Below are positions 8,422 through 17,011 of a stretch of DNA of 34,863 bases, piece by piece. The position numbers and the translations under genes were made by a program. The notes below the pieces were generated by a model. That model was not told the DNA's origin. It searched no databases and saw only the letters and a list, made by a program, of their open reading frames with translations. The stretch's first letter is position 1; each line of letters begins with the position of its first letter. The stretch covers positions 1 through 34,863 of the forward strand of contig CADAPH010000037.1 of NCBI GenBank assembly GCA_902789745.1, given 5' to 3'. The stretch comes from Oscillospiraceae bacterium (GTDB lineage Bacteria; Bacillota; Clostridia; Oscillospirales; Oscillospiraceae).

Positions 8422-8450
8422 TTGCAATTCCGAAGCGGGCGCGGTATAGT
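8422..8450 (+). promoter_or_regulatory. Predicted promoter of the DUF1624 gene
   Basis: TTGCAA (8422-8427), 17-bp spacer, TATAGT (8445-8450). The transcription start would be near 8457, leaving a leader of about 24 bases containing AAGGAGG. Confidence 0.6.
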
Positions 8451-8480
8451 AGCCTTGACATCAAAGGAAGGAGGACGGAT

Positions 8481-9224
8481 ATGGCTGAAAACAGACGATA
8501 CCGCCTGATCGACGCGCTGCGGGGGCTTGCGCTGCTGAACATGGTGGCCTATCACTTTCTGTTTGATGTAAATGTCATCTTCGGGAAGGCGCCGTCCTGG
8601 TACCTCCGCCCCGACGTCCGGATTTGGCAGCAGGCGATCTGCTGGTCGTTTATCCTGATTGCGGGCTTCTCCTTTCACCTGGGGCGGCGGCACAATCTGC
8701 GCCGGGGGCTTTTCCTCAATGCCTGCGGTCTGCTGATCACCGCCGTCACGCTCATCGCCGCCCCGTCGGAAGCCGTCCGGTTCGGCATTCTGAACTTCAT
8801 GGGCTGCGCCATTCTGCTGACGATCCCGCTGGAGAACGCTCTGCAGAGGCTGCGCCCGGAGGCAGGGCTGGTCGTGAGCTTTCTGGTGTTTCTGCTTCTG
8901 CGCAATGTACCCGGAGGCTCTGTCGGCGTCGGGCCGTGGGTGTGGAAGCTGCCGGAAAGCCTGTATCGCTTCCGCGTCCTCGCGCCGCTGGGGTTTCCGG
9001 ATCCCCTGTTTCGCTCCGGCGATTATTTCCCCCTGCTGCCCTGGTATTTTCTCTTCCTCTGCGGCTGGTTCCTGGGGAAGCTGTTCAGGCGGCATGAGAG
9101 CTGGCAGCGCATCGCGCGGGTAAAAATCCCGATTCTCTCGGCTATCGGAAGAAAAACCATTTGGATCTACATGCTGCACCAGCCGGTTTTGATGGGGATC
9201 TGTTTGCTGATCTACGGGAGATAA
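8481..9224 (+). CDS. DUF1624 / heparan-alpha-glucosaminide N-acetyltransferase-like membrane protein
   Basis: 247 residues with about seven hydrophobic segments. The N-terminal motif RLIDALRGLALLNMVAYHFLFD is the signature of the DUF1624 (HGSNAT-like catalytic) family of membrane acyltransferase-fold proteins. The conserved HF and late LPWYFLFLCGW and IWIYMLHQPVL segments fit. The bacterial role is not established. It probably transfers or carries acyl groups across the membrane onto a surface sugar, by analogy with the lysosomal enzyme. ATG with AAGGAGG eight bases upstream. Single-gene unit between its own promoter and the palindromic repeat at 9243-9322. Confidence 0.85.
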   Translation: MAENRRYRLIDALRGLALLNMVAYHFLFDVNVIFGKAPSWYLRPDVRIWQQAICWSFILIAGFSFHLGRRHNLRRGLFLNACGLLITAVTLIAAPSEAVRFGILNFMGCAILLTIPLENALQRLRPEAGLVVSFLVFLLLRNVPGGSVGVGPWVWKLPESLYRFRVLAPLGFPDPLFRSGDYFPLLPWYFLFLCGWFLGKLFRRHESWQRIARVKIPILSAIGRKTIWIYMLHQPVLMGICLLIYGR

Positions 9225-9242
9225 GGAGATAATAAAAGAGCA

Positions 9243-9322
9243 TGTCATCCTGAGCGCAGCGAAGGATCTTTTGTTCCCGCATTATAGAACGGGAAAGATC
9301 CTTCGCTGCGCTAAGGATGACA
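9243..9322. repeat. 80-bp palindromic repeat element (TGTCATCCTGAG type) between convergent genes
   Basis: 28-bp arms (9243-9270 and 9295-9322) match as an inverted repeat except for one base (CTGAG versus CTTAG). An inner TTCCCG/CGGGAA stem closes the centre. Each arm can also fold by itself: ATCCT..AGGAT around GCGCAGC with unpaired GA on both sides. I recall very similar TGTCATCCTGAG(C)-type repeats from many unrelated genomes. It may also act as a bidirectional terminator for the flanking convergent genes. Confidence 0.85.
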
Positions 9323-9338
9323 CGTTTATTCCTTGTTT

Positions 9339-10517
9339 TCAGAAGTAGAACCAGTCATACCCCGCGTGTCCGGGGCGGCTGAGGCAGTAAACACCGACGA
9401 TCAGATGGCCCAGCAGCAGCACGACGCCGATGAGTGCGCGCACCACATCCGGGCGGCGTTTCATGTCCGTCCGCTCCAACAGCCGCCAGAGCAGGGCGAT
9501 CGAGACGCCGAAGACCACGGGATAGAGCGCGAGACTGCCCCACTCGAAGTTGCCGTCGTTGGCGCGAAAGCCCGTCTCCGTGAGCGTGAGCGCCTCCAGG
9601 ATTGCAGTGCCGAGAACGCCCCAGACGATGCGCAGATGGCTGCGCTGCGCGCTCTCCTTCACGCCCTGCGTGAAATGGCTCCAGAGCGGCAGGAGCAGCG
9701 AGCGCAGATACATGACCAGCAGGCTTCCGAGCAGCGGCAGTGTGAGCGCCCGCAGCGCCATACCCGACTGCGTGCCCGCGAAATCCTCGGCATAGAGCAC
9801 CGACGAGCTCCACCAGAGCACGACAAGCGAAGGCACCACCGCAAGGCCGATCAGAAACTCATTTTTGAATCCCCGGCATCGGGTACGGACGAAATCCCAG
9901 ACCAGCATCACGAAGACCGCCGGGGCAAAGGCGCCGAGAAAACTGGGCTTAAACAGCGTCGACAGCAGCAGCCAAAGGCAGAGCCCCAGCCAGTCGTGCA
10001 GCGGGAGCTTCTCTTCCCGCGCGTCCCAGAGGCGGAAGAAGCACAGCAGCACCAGCGGGATCGGGGTGCGGCTGAAAAGCAGGGTCATGTTGTGATAGAG
10101 ATTGCCGTTGTAGACGCCGAGATACATCTGCGTCTGTCCCGGAAAGATCCAGGGCCCGCAGAGATGGGCCAGCAGCGCGGCCAGCAGGACAAAGCTCTTT
10201 TCCAGCGCCGGGAACATGCGCCGCAGCAGAAGCCAGAGCGTGAAGACGCCGAGCAGTTGGTTTGCCGTCAGCACCAGGGACAGGGCCGTCTGTCCGCGGC
10301 TCTCCCCCAGGAGCCCCCAGAGTCCGCGCACGATCAGGGACGCGAGGCTGTAATCGTTGTGTCCCAGCGCCAGGCGGATATGGGCCGGCATGTCGGAGAG
10401 AATATAGTCGGCGCACATCAGGTAGAAGATCCGCTGCCAGCGGTAACAGAGCGCAAGCGTCAGCACCCCGCAGAACACCAGACAGAGGCGAGACAGCTTT
10501 TCGCGTTGGTTGGGCAT
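9339..10517 (-). CDS. Polytopic membrane protein, unrecognised (cotH operon partner)
   Basis: 392 residues with about ten predicted membrane helices and a short acidic first loop (DYILSDMPAHIRLALGHNDYS). The overall look recalls GT-C-type or O-antigen-polymerase-type envelope proteins, but no decisive motif was seen, so no function is assigned. It starts 14 bases after the stop of the CotH-like gene on the same strand, with an AAAGGAG site in the gap, and so belongs to the same transcript. A link to the secreted kinase or to surface glycopolymers is plausible from that context only. Confidence 0.8.
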   Translation of the reverse strand: MPNQREKLSRLCLVFCGVLTLALCYRWQRIFYLMCADYILSDMPAHIRLALGHNDYSLASLIVRGLWGLLGESRGQTALSLVLTANQLLGVFTLWLLLRRMFPALEKSFVLLAALLAHLCGPWIFPGQTQMYLGVYNGNLYHNMTLLFSRTPIPLVLLCFFRLWDAREEKLPLHDWLGLCLWLLLSTLFKPSFLGAFAPAVFVMLVWDFVRTRCRGFKNEFLIGLAVVPSLVVLWWSSSVLYAEDFAGTQSGMALRALTLPLLGSLLVMYLRSLLLPLWSHFTQGVKESAQRSHLRIVWGVLGTAILEALTLTETGFRANDGNFEWGSLALYPVVFGVSIALLWRLLERTDMKRRPDVVRALIGVVLLLGHLIVGVYCLSRPGHAGYDWFYF

Positions 10518-10531
10518 GGAAAGCTCCTTTC

Positions 10532-12928
10532 TCAGTCCTTCGTCTTTGGCCTGCCGTCGATATCGCCGAAGTATTTCTCGCGCGCGTCGCCGTCCAGCTC
10601 GAAGGCCTGACAGATCCCGTCGATGTTGAGCTGCCGCCAGTCCTTGTCGCGGATCATGTAGCGCAGCTCCTCCATCGCGTTTTCCCAGGATTTGACGCTG
10701 TAGCCCACGCGTTTGAAGTCCCGCTCGATCTCGGGCCGGATCTCATCGGCCATGCGGTCGATCTCCGCGAGAACCGCCTCATTGGACAGCGGATCGCGCA
10801 GCAGCGCGGCGGCGCGGGTCAGGAACTGATCGCGGAAGCTCTCGTTCTGCATGAGCGGCACCGAAAAAGCGGCGACTTGAATGACGGAGGCCCCGTAATC
10901 GTTGAGCAGATTGCACTGCACGCTGCTGGGGCTGCGGAAGGCCGCATCCAGATCATAAAACAGCAGATGCCATTTATTGTCGGCAAGTGCGGATCGGGCA
11001 TAGCGGAGGTTGCCGCTGGTGACGTCGGTATTGGCGCAGAAGCCCTCCAGAATCAGCCAGTCAATCAGGCTGTCAATATCCACCGCCTGACAGAAGCGTT
11101 CATAATTTTCCGGGTCTTGTATGTCGTTTTTGTTGACAAAGTCCACTGTGGACATATAAAACTCGGTGTTGTAGGCGGCGGGGGCCTCAAAGCACTCCAC
11201 GCTGTCCTTATCTACCCCGGCGACACTCGCGTAGAGCGAGGCGTTGGGGCGCTCCTTGACGGTATAGAGCCCCGTATATTCACCGTTGAGATAGAGAACG
11301 CAGAAAATGCTGCGCTGGTTGATGACGGCGGTATTCGCCTTTTCGGCGAGACTCTGCGCAAGCTCGTTGCGGATGACGGCCTGATACTGATCCTGCCCGG
11401 CGCGCAGCAAGAGCGCGGTAAAGGACGTCGCGCCGCCGCCGAAGATGTCGTGCACCAGCGGTGCTTCCCCATAGGCGCCGTTGATGTGGACGGCCATGTT
11501 TTTCTTGGTCATGACAAGACTCGTCTCGCCGTTGAGGGTGACGCCGCAGTTGATGCGGAAGCTGTCCCCGTCCCGGTACATGGCGAGAGAGCCGGGCAGC
11601 TCATAGAGCTTGCTGCCTGCGTCATAGATGTCGTCGAATTCCCGGAAGTCCTCGGCCACAAAGCTTACGACCGGCAGGCTGTGGCCCTCGTTGATGATAT
11701 AGCTCAGGGCCAGGACGCGGCTCGGCAGGGCGTCGGGCTCAAAGCTCCGGACGCTGACCACGCAGGTTTTATCGACTTCAAAGGGGCCGGTGTACCGCTC
11801 GCTCTCCTCCGTGGGGGCGGAGGCATTGATCGTATAGTGCAGCTCGCCCGCGCCGGCAAGCTCCACCTTCACGCTCTCCGTGTCCTCAAAAACGCCGTCC
11901 CGCGTCAGGCAGACCGGCATGGCGCTGACACGGCGCTTCCCGCCGTGATTGTCCGCGCCGGGCGTCGGTTCGGCAAAATAGAAGAAGCCTCCCTCGCCGT
12001 CCATGCGCCCGTAGCTGCATCCGACCGGGATGTCGCGCAGATCGGCGCGGTCGATGAGCCCGCCCGCGGTGCTGGTCAGATAGAGCTGATCCTTTGTCGC
12101 GTTGAGCGAGAAGCCCGTGCAGGGGGTACTGCCGTAGAAATCCGTGCCCGGCTCCTCGCACACGAAGACCGCGAGACCGCCCGGCTGCAGGGTTTTAACC
12201 GGGAGCCGCCACAGGAAGGGGCTCTGATCCTTGTCGGACAGATAGTAGTCGGAAAGCTCCACCGGCGCGTCGGAGATGTTCTTGATCTCCACCCAGTCGC
12301 ACTCATTTGACGTTCCCGCCACATTGAGGCCGAGGTTTTTGACCTGCGCCTCGCTGATGACGAGAGGGCCTGCGGCGGTCAGCGTCTGTTGGTATGCCTC
12401 ATAGCCGTCCGCGGTATTTTCAAAGCCCGGCGTAGGATAGAGACTCGCGCTCCACTCGTCCTTTTCGTTCAGGGCCCAGCTCACATCGGAATCGCAGCCC
12501 TGGCAGGCCACGCTGTCCACCGGCAGACCGGCGGCGTCATAGAGATAGACGCAGTCTTTTTCCGACAGGGCAAAATCCGTATGCAGGGCCGGATCGCTGC
12601 GGTTTTTCTTGGAGGCAAAGAGGATCACGCGCTCCCCCGGCGCGAGCTGCTTTTCCGGCAGCATCCAGCCTTTGCGCCCTTCGCGGTCGGCAATGCGGAA
12701 GCCCTTGAGGGAAACGGCCTCATCCGAGAGATTCGCAAGCTCGATCCAGTCGGGGAAGTCCCCGTCCTCGTCGCGGAGGGTGGTGCGGTTTTTTTCCATC
12801 AGCTCCGTGATGCGCAGCTCTCCCTGCAGCGGGGAAGCCTTTGGCACGGCGGCCATGGCCGGGGCTGAACCGCCGCAGGAGAGCAGCACAGCCAAAAGAA
12901 TGAGAAGAAAGCGTTTGCCTTTGCGCAT
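10532..12928 (-). CDS. Secreted CotH-type kinase with two lamin-tail domains
   Basis: 798 residues. An N-terminal signal ends either at a lipobox-like LLSC (Cys18) or after AMAA (about residue 27). Two lamin-tail-like domains follow (about 36-150, with DFPDWIELANLSDEAVSL, and about 185-330, with CDWVEIKNISDAPVEL). Next is a chitobiase/FN3-like stretch (about 345-410, LHYTINASAPTEESERYTGPF). The CotH kinase domain has glycine-loop-like NGEYTGLYTVKERPN and metal-site-like WHLLFYDLDAAF. CotH of B. subtilis phosphorylates coat proteins. Homologues with lamin-tail domains are found in many clostridial secreted proteins of unknown target. ATG behind GGAGG. An upstream in-frame extension crosses the promoter and is not real. 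Divergent from ansA. Confidence 0.9.
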   Translation of the reverse strand: MRKGKRFLLILLAVLLSCGGSAPAMAAVPKASPLQGELRITELMEKNRTTLRDEDGDFPDWIELANLSDEAVSLKGFRIADREGRKGWMLPEKQLAPGERVILFASKKNRSDPALHTDFALSEKDCVYLYDAAGLPVDSVACQGCDSDVSWALNEKDEWSASLYPTPGFENTADGYEAYQQTLTAAGPLVISEAQVKNLGLNVAGTSNECDWVEIKNISDAPVELSDYYLSDKDQSPFLWRLPVKTLQPGGLAVFVCEEPGTDFYGSTPCTGFSLNATKDQLYLTSTAGGLIDRADLRDIPVGCSYGRMDGEGGFFYFAEPTPGADNHGGKRRVSAMPVCLTRDGVFEDTESVKVELAGAGELHYTINASAPTEESERYTGPFEVDKTCVVSVRSFEPDALPSRVLALSYIINEGHSLPVVSFVAEDFREFDDIYDAGSKLYELPGSLAMYRDGDSFRINCGVTLNGETSLVMTKKNMAVHINGAYGEAPLVHDIFGGGATSFTALLLRAGQDQYQAVIRNELAQSLAEKANTAVINQRSIFCVLYLNGEYTGLYTVKERPNASLYASVAGVDKDSVECFEAPAAYNTEFYMSTVDFVNKNDIQDPENYERFCQAVDIDSLIDWLILEGFCANTDVTSGNLRYARSALADNKWHLLFYDLDAAFRSPSSVQCNLLNDYGASVIQVAAFSVPLMQNESFRDQFLTRAAALLRDPLSNEAVLAEIDRMADEIRPEIERDFKRVGYSVKSWENAMEELRYMIRDKDWRQLNIDGICQAFELDGDAREKYFGDIDGRPKTKD

Positions 12929-12958
12929 GGGAACCTCCGAAAAAGCAATATTGAATGT

Positions 12959-12988
12959 ATTATAGCGCCGAATGCCGCGAACTGTCAA
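12959..12988 (-). promoter_or_regulatory. Promoter of the CotH-like operon
   Basis: On the minus strand: TTGACA (12983-12988), 18-bp spacer, TATAAT (12959-12964), both perfect. The transcription start is near 12952, giving a leader of about 24 bases. It lies back to back with the ansA promoter, 9 bases between the two -35 boxes. Confidence 0.8.
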
Positions 12989-12997
12989 ACAGAATAC

Positions 12998-13026
12998 TTG
13001 TGCAACAGAAGGAGAAACGCTATAAT
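12998..13026 (+). promoter_or_regulatory. Promoter of the asparaginase gene
   Basis: TTGTGC (12998-13003), 17-bp spacer, perfect TATAAT (13021-13026). Transcription start near 13033, leader about 35 bases. Confidence 0.7.
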
Positions 13027-13067
13027 AAGGAAAACAACCCCAATTTCTCTTTCGAGAGGGCGCGAAT

Positions 13068-14066
13068 ATGAAAAACATCCTCATGATCGGCACCGGCGGA
13101 ACCATCGCCTCGGAGATGTCGCCCGAGGGGCTGACGCCGGAGCTTACGCCTTCGCAGCTTCTGCGCTATGTGCCCGCGATCCGGGACATCTGCCGGGTGG
13201 ACTGCCTGAACCTGTTCAGCCTTGATTCCACCAACATCACGCCCGCGCACTGGCTGCAGACCGCCCGGGCCATCCGTGAACATTATGCCGACTATGACGG
13301 CTTCGTCATCAGCCACGGCACCGACACCATGGCCTATACCGCCGCGGCGCTGAGCTATCTGGTGCAGAGCGCCGACAAGGCCATCATGCTCACCGGCGCG
13401 CAGAAGCCCATCAATTACGACTCCACCGACTCCAAGCTCAACCTGACCGACGCCTTTGTCTGCGCCGCCTCCGGAGAGCTTGCGGGCGTGAACATCGTTT
13501 TCAGCGGCCGCGTGATCCTCGGCACCCACGCGCGCAAGACCTGCTCGAAGAGCTTCGCGGCCTTTTCCAGCATCAATTACCCCGACGTGGGCATTCTGCT
13601 GGATCACCGTCTGGTGCGCTATATTCCGCCGCTGAGTCTGTCCCGGCCGCTGTTTTACGATATTCTCGATGAAAAGGTGGGGCTTGTGAAAATGGTGCCG
13701 GGCCTCGACCCCGGCGTGCTGGACTATATGCTTTCACGAAACGACGCGCTGATCATCGAGTGCTTCGGCGTCGGGGGGCTCCCCGCCTATGAGGACGACC
13801 GCATCCTGCGCCTTGTGGAAAAGCACACCGCGGCGGGCAAATTCATCGTCGTCACCACCCAGGTGCAGAACGAAGGCTCGGATCTCTCGGTCTACTCGGT
13901 GGGCCACAGTCTCAAGCAGAACCCGCTGGTGCTGGAGGGCTACGACATGACCAGCGAGGCGCTTTACGCCAAGATGATGTGGATCCTCGGCCAGACGAAG
14001 GAGCCGCGTCAGGTCGCGCAGCTCTTCTATACCCCCATCGCGCACGATCTGCTGCGAAGGCCGTAA
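13068..14066 (+). CDS. ansA: L-asparaginase (type I, cytoplasmic)
   Basis: 332 residues, typical length, no signal peptide. Both catalytic threonine motifs are present: TGGTIAS at residues 9-15 (nucleophile Thr12) and SHGTDTMAYTA near residue 85. The enzyme hydrolyses asparagine to aspartate and ammonia. The ATG follows a modest SD (GAGAGGG). Single-gene unit with its own promoter, divergent from the CotH-like operon and followed by the heptamer-armed repeat element at 14070. Confidence 0.93.
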   Translation: MKNILMIGTGGTIASEMSPEGLTPELTPSQLLRYVPAIRDICRVDCLNLFSLDSTNITPAHWLQTARAIREHYADYDGFVISHGTDTMAYTAAALSYLVQSADKAIMLTGAQKPINYDSTDSKLNLTDAFVCAASGELAGVNIVFSGRVILGTHARKTCSKSFAAFSSINYPDVGILLDHRLVRYIPPLSLSRPLFYDILDEKVGLVKMVPGLDPGVLDYMLSRNDALIIECFGVGGLPAYEDDRILRLVEKHTAAGKFIVVTTQVQNEGSDLSVYSVGHSLKQNPLVLEGYDMTSEALYAKMMWILGQTKEPRQVAQLFYTPIAHDLLRRP

Positions 14067-14069
14067 AAC

Positions 14070-14182
14070 AGTGTGGAGAGTGGAGAGTGAAGAGTGGAGT
14101 TAAGGAGTCCGCTTTGCGGACAAATATAAAATGTGCCGAAGGCACACCATAACTCCACACTCCACTCTTCACTCTCCACACT
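14070..14182. repeat. 113-bp palindromic element with heptamer-array arms and two internal hairpins
   Basis: The arms 14070-14102 and 14150-14182 match as an inverted repeat at 30 of 33 positions. Each arm is AGT plus four heptamers of the type GTG(G/A)AG(A/T) plus TA. Between them are two perfect hairpins: GTCCGC-TTT-GCGGAC (14107-14121) and TGTGCC-GAA-GGCACA (14132-14146). Folded, it resembles a three-way cruciform. It contains no coding frame, so it would have to be moved by a transposase in trans. It sits in the gap between ansA and the flavoprotein gene. Confidence 0.85.
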
Positions 14183-14205
14183 AAAAAAGAGTAAAGGATA
14201 CCACT

Positions 14206-15417
14206 ATGTATAACGTAATCATCATCGGCGCGGGGGCGTCCGGCATGATGGCCGCGCTGACCGCAGCGGAAACGCCGGGGCGGCGCGTCGTGCTGCTCGA
14301 GCGGCAGCAGCGCGTCGGGCGCAAGCTGCTCGCCACCGGAAACGGGCGCTGCAACCTCACCAACACCGGCGCGACAATCGAAAACTACCACGGGGCGGAG
14401 CGGGATTTTGCCGCGCCCGCCCTCGCGGCCTTCCCGCCCGAGGCGGTGCTGAGCTTCTTCCGCTCCCTCGGTCTCGTGACGGTCGAGGAGCACGGCGGGC
14501 GGGTCTATCCCCTGTCCGACTCCGCCAACAGCGTGGTGGACGTGCTGCGCTTCGCCCTCGAGGCGAGAGGCGTGGAGCTGAAAGCCGCCTGTCCCGCGCG
14601 GGAGATCCGGCGGGAGAAGCAGGGCTTCACTGTCGTCACCGATACCGAAACGCTCCGCGCGGACAAGCTCATCGTCGCCTGCGGGGGCGCGGCGGGCGAA
14701 AAGCTCGGCGGCGTCATGGACGGCTACGAGCTTTTGAAGGCCCTGGGCCACAAGCGCACGGCGCTCTATCCCTCTCTCGTCCAGCTTCTGACCGCGCCGG
14801 ACTATCCCCGCGCCCTCAAGGGCGTGCGGGCCGACTGCGCCCTGAAGCTGTGCGCGGGCAAGGAAACTCTCACCGAGAGCGCCGGGGAGTTGCAGTTTAC
14901 CGAGACGGGCGTGTCCGGCCCGGCGGTCTTCGACCTCTCCCGCGTCGTATCCACGGGCGGAAAGGGACTCGTCCTCGCGGCGGATTTTCTGAGAGATTAT
15001 AACGAAGACGCCGTCCTCAATTTATTAAAATCCCGCCGCGCGAATCTGCCTGCGCTTTCAACCGGGGATATGCTGACCGGGATCGTCCACAACCGTCTCG
15101 GACGCATGCTGGTCAAGTACGCAGGGCTGGACGCGAACGCTCCCCTGCGTGCGCTGGCGGATGACGCGCTGCGCCGCCTTGTGAAAGCGTGCAAGGATTT
15201 CCGGCTTGAGGTGCGCGGGACGGAGGGCTTTGACAAGGCGCAGGTCACGGCAGGCGGCGTGAAGACCTCCGGCTTCAGCCCCGAAACGCTGGAGAGCTGG
15301 TTTGTCCCCGGCCTCTTCGCCTGCGGGGAGGTGCTGGACATCGACGGCGACTGCGGCGGCTATAATCTGCAATGGGCCTGGGCCAGCGGCCGCCTCGCGG
15401 GGAGGCTGGGAACATGA
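14206..15417 (+). CDS. HI0933/BaiN-family FAD-dependent oxidoreductase
   Basis: 403 residues. N-terminal dinucleotide site GAGASGMMAAL, then the family signature GRKLLATGNGRCNLTN near residue 45, and a C-terminal FAD contact GLFACGEVLDIDGDCGGYN. The group includes the clostridial bile-acid enzyme BaiN and the E. coli protein YhiN. The substrate of most members, including this one, is unknown. The ATG follows AAAGGAT. Its last bases overlap the next start (ATGA), so the two flavoproteins are made together. Confidence 0.92.
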   Translation: MYNVIIIGAGASGMMAALTAAETPGRRVVLLERQQRVGRKLLATGNGRCNLTNTGATIENYHGAERDFAAPALAAFPPEAVLSFFRSLGLVTVEEHGGRVYPLSDSANSVVDVLRFALEARGVELKAACPAREIRREKQGFTVVTDTETLRADKLIVACGGAAGEKLGGVMDGYELLKALGHKRTALYPSLVQLLTAPDYPRALKGVRADCALKLCAGKETLTESAGELQFTETGVSGPAVFDLSRVVSTGGKGLVLAADFLRDYNEDAVLNLLKSRRANLPALSTGDMLTGIVHNRLGRMLVKYAGLDANAPLRALADDALRRLVKACKDFRLEVRGTEGFDKAQVTAGGVKTSGFSPETLESWFVPGLFACGEVLDIDGDCGGYNLQWAWASGRLAGRLGT

Positions 15418-17000
15418 TCCTGCTCAGAAATCTCCGGCTCGAACCGGACGAGGAGCTGGACAAGCTCCGGCAAAAGGCGGCAAAAAAGCTCCGCGTACCG
15501 GAGATCGAGATCACGGACTGCCGCCCGGTCAAGCGCTCCCTCGACGCGCGGAAGAAAAACGACATTCACTATACCTGCTCCGCCGCCGTGTCGCTCCGGC
15601 ACGGAGAAGAACGGGCGCTGAAAAACGCCGGGAAGGACGCCGCACCCTGGACGCCGCCGATCTATGAAATTCCGGCGGTCAAAACGGACGAGCGCCCCGT
15701 CGTCGTCGGCTTCGGCCCGGCGGGCATGTTCGCGGCCCTGCTGCTGGCGAAGGCCGGGGCAAGGCCGATCGTCCTTGAGCGCGGACAGGAGGCCGAAAAG
15801 CGCGCCGCCGCGGTCGAGGCCTTCCGCGCGGGCGGGGCGCTGAACCCGGAATCCAACGTTCAGTTCGGCGAGGGCGGGGCCGGCACCTTCTCCGACGGCA
15901 AGCTCAACACCGGCACCCACGACCGGCGCATGTTCTGGGTACTGGAGCAGTTTGCCGCCCACGGGGCGCCGGAATCCGTTGTCTATGACGCAAAGCCCCA
16001 TATCGGCACCGACGTGCTCATCGGCGTGGTACAGAACATCCGAAGGGACATCATCGCCCTCGGCGGAGAGCTGCGCTTCGAGACCCGGCTGGACGGGCTT
16101 GTCACAGGAAACGGCGCGTTGACCGGGGCAAAGATCACCCACGCGGGAATAAGCGAGACGCTGCCCTGCCGCCATCTGATCCTCGCCATCGGGCACTCCG
16201 CCCGCGACAGCTTCGCGTGGCTGCATGAGATGAATATTGCGATGGAGCGCAAGCCCTTCTCCATGGGCGTGCGCATCGAGCACAGGCAGGAAACGATCGA
16301 CCGCGCCCAGTACGGGCGGCCGCGCGGGACGCTGCCCCCGGCGGACTACAGTCTCAACGTCCACCTCCCGGACGGGACAAGCGCCTACACCTTCTGCATG
16401 TGCCCCGGCGGGCAGGTCTTCGCCGCGGCCTCGGAGGAGGGCGGCGTGGTCACCAACGGCATGAGCTATTCCCGGCGCGACGGCGAGAACGCCAACGCCG
16501 CCCTGCTCGTCACCCTGCACACGGAGGATTTCCCCGGCGAGGGCGTGCTTGCGGGCATGAAATGGCAGCGGGAGATCGAGCACGCGGCGTACCGCTATAC
16601 CGATTCCTACCGCGCCCCGGCGCAGCTTGTGGGTGATTTTCTCCGAAACCAGCCCAGCGCGGGGCCGGGATCGGTCACGCCCAGCTATGCCCCCGGCGTG
16701 GTCTGGGGCGATCTCCGGCGGGTTTTGCCCGCAAGGATCGCCAACGTGCTGCAGAACGCGATCCCGGCGCTCGGGCAAAAGCTCCGGGGCTTCGACGATC
16801 CGGACGCGGTGCTGACCGGGCCGGAAACCCGCTCTTCCTCCCCGGTGCGCATCCTGCGGGATGAGACGCTGCAAAGCAGTCTGCGCGGCCTCTACCCCTG
16901 CGGCGAGGGCGCGGGCTATGCGGGGGGCATCACCTCCGCCGCCGTGGACGGACTGAGATGCGCGGAAGCGGTCTTGAAAAGATTGGAAAGTGAAAATTGA
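15414..17000 (+). CDS. COG2509-type NAD(P)/FAD-dependent oxidoreductase
   Basis: 528 residues. An N-terminal ~85-residue RNA-binding-like or ferredoxin-like region is followed by a Rossmann motif VVVGFGPAGMFAALLLAKAG at about residue 98, then NVQFGEGGAGTFSDGKL and a final YPCGEGAGYAGGITSAAVDG. This is the uncharacterised FAD-dependent dehydrogenase family of Firmicutes and other bacteria; no substrate is known. The start is set by the ATGA overlap with the upstream flavoprotein gene. Its last five residues and stop codon are encoded by the heptamer array at 16983-17010, suggesting the original C-terminus has been altered by that repeat. Confidence 0.9.
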   Translation: MILLRNLRLEPDEELDKLRQKAAKKLRVPEIEITDCRPVKRSLDARKKNDIHYTCSAAVSLRHGEERALKNAGKDAAPWTPPIYEIPAVKTDERPVVVGFGPAGMFAALLLAKAGARPIVLERGQEAEKRAAAVEAFRAGGALNPESNVQFGEGGAGTFSDGKLNTGTHDRRMFWVLEQFAAHGAPESVVYDAKPHIGTDVLIGVVQNIRRDIIALGGELRFETRLDGLVTGNGALTGAKITHAGISETLPCRHLILAIGHSARDSFAWLHEMNIAMERKPFSMGVRIEHRQETIDRAQYGRPRGTLPPADYSLNVHLPDGTSAYTFCMCPGGQVFAAASEEGGVVTNGMSYSRRDGENANAALLVTLHTEDFPGEGVLAGMKWQREIEHAAYRYTDSYRAPAQLVGDFLRNQPSAGPGSVTPSYAPGVVWGDLRRVLPARIANVLQNAIPALGQKLRGFDDPDAVLTGPETRSSSPVRILRDETLQSSLRGLYPCGEGAGYAGGITSAAVDGLRCAEAVLKRLESEN

Positions 17001-17010
17001 AAAGTGGAGA
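16983..17010 (+). repeat. Heptamer array crossing a stop codon and ending one base before an ATG
   Basis: Four consecutive 7-mers, TTGGAAA GTGAAAA TTGAAAA GTGGAGA, fit (G/T)TG(A/G)A(A/G)A. The stop codon of the upstream gene (16998-17000) lies inside the third unit. The fourth unit supplies the SD-like GTGGAGA, and the ATG of the next gene is at 17012. The same unit builds the arms of the element at 14070-14182 and the array at 32015-32035. Confidence 0.75.
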
Positions 17011-17011
17011 T

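Noticed and set aside
8481..9224. Reading the DUF1624 gene as starting further upstream at 8358
   Set aside because: The extension crosses the promoter, lacks membrane or family sequence, and the ATG at 8481 has a strong SD.
14070..14182. CRISPR-like array suggested by closely spaced repeats
   Set aside because: Units are 7 bases, contiguous and without spacers; no cas genes.
15360..16874. 504-codon minus-strand frame opposite the COG2509 gene
   Set aside because: Shadow frame with no family features; the plus strand has FAD-binding motifs and an ATGA start.
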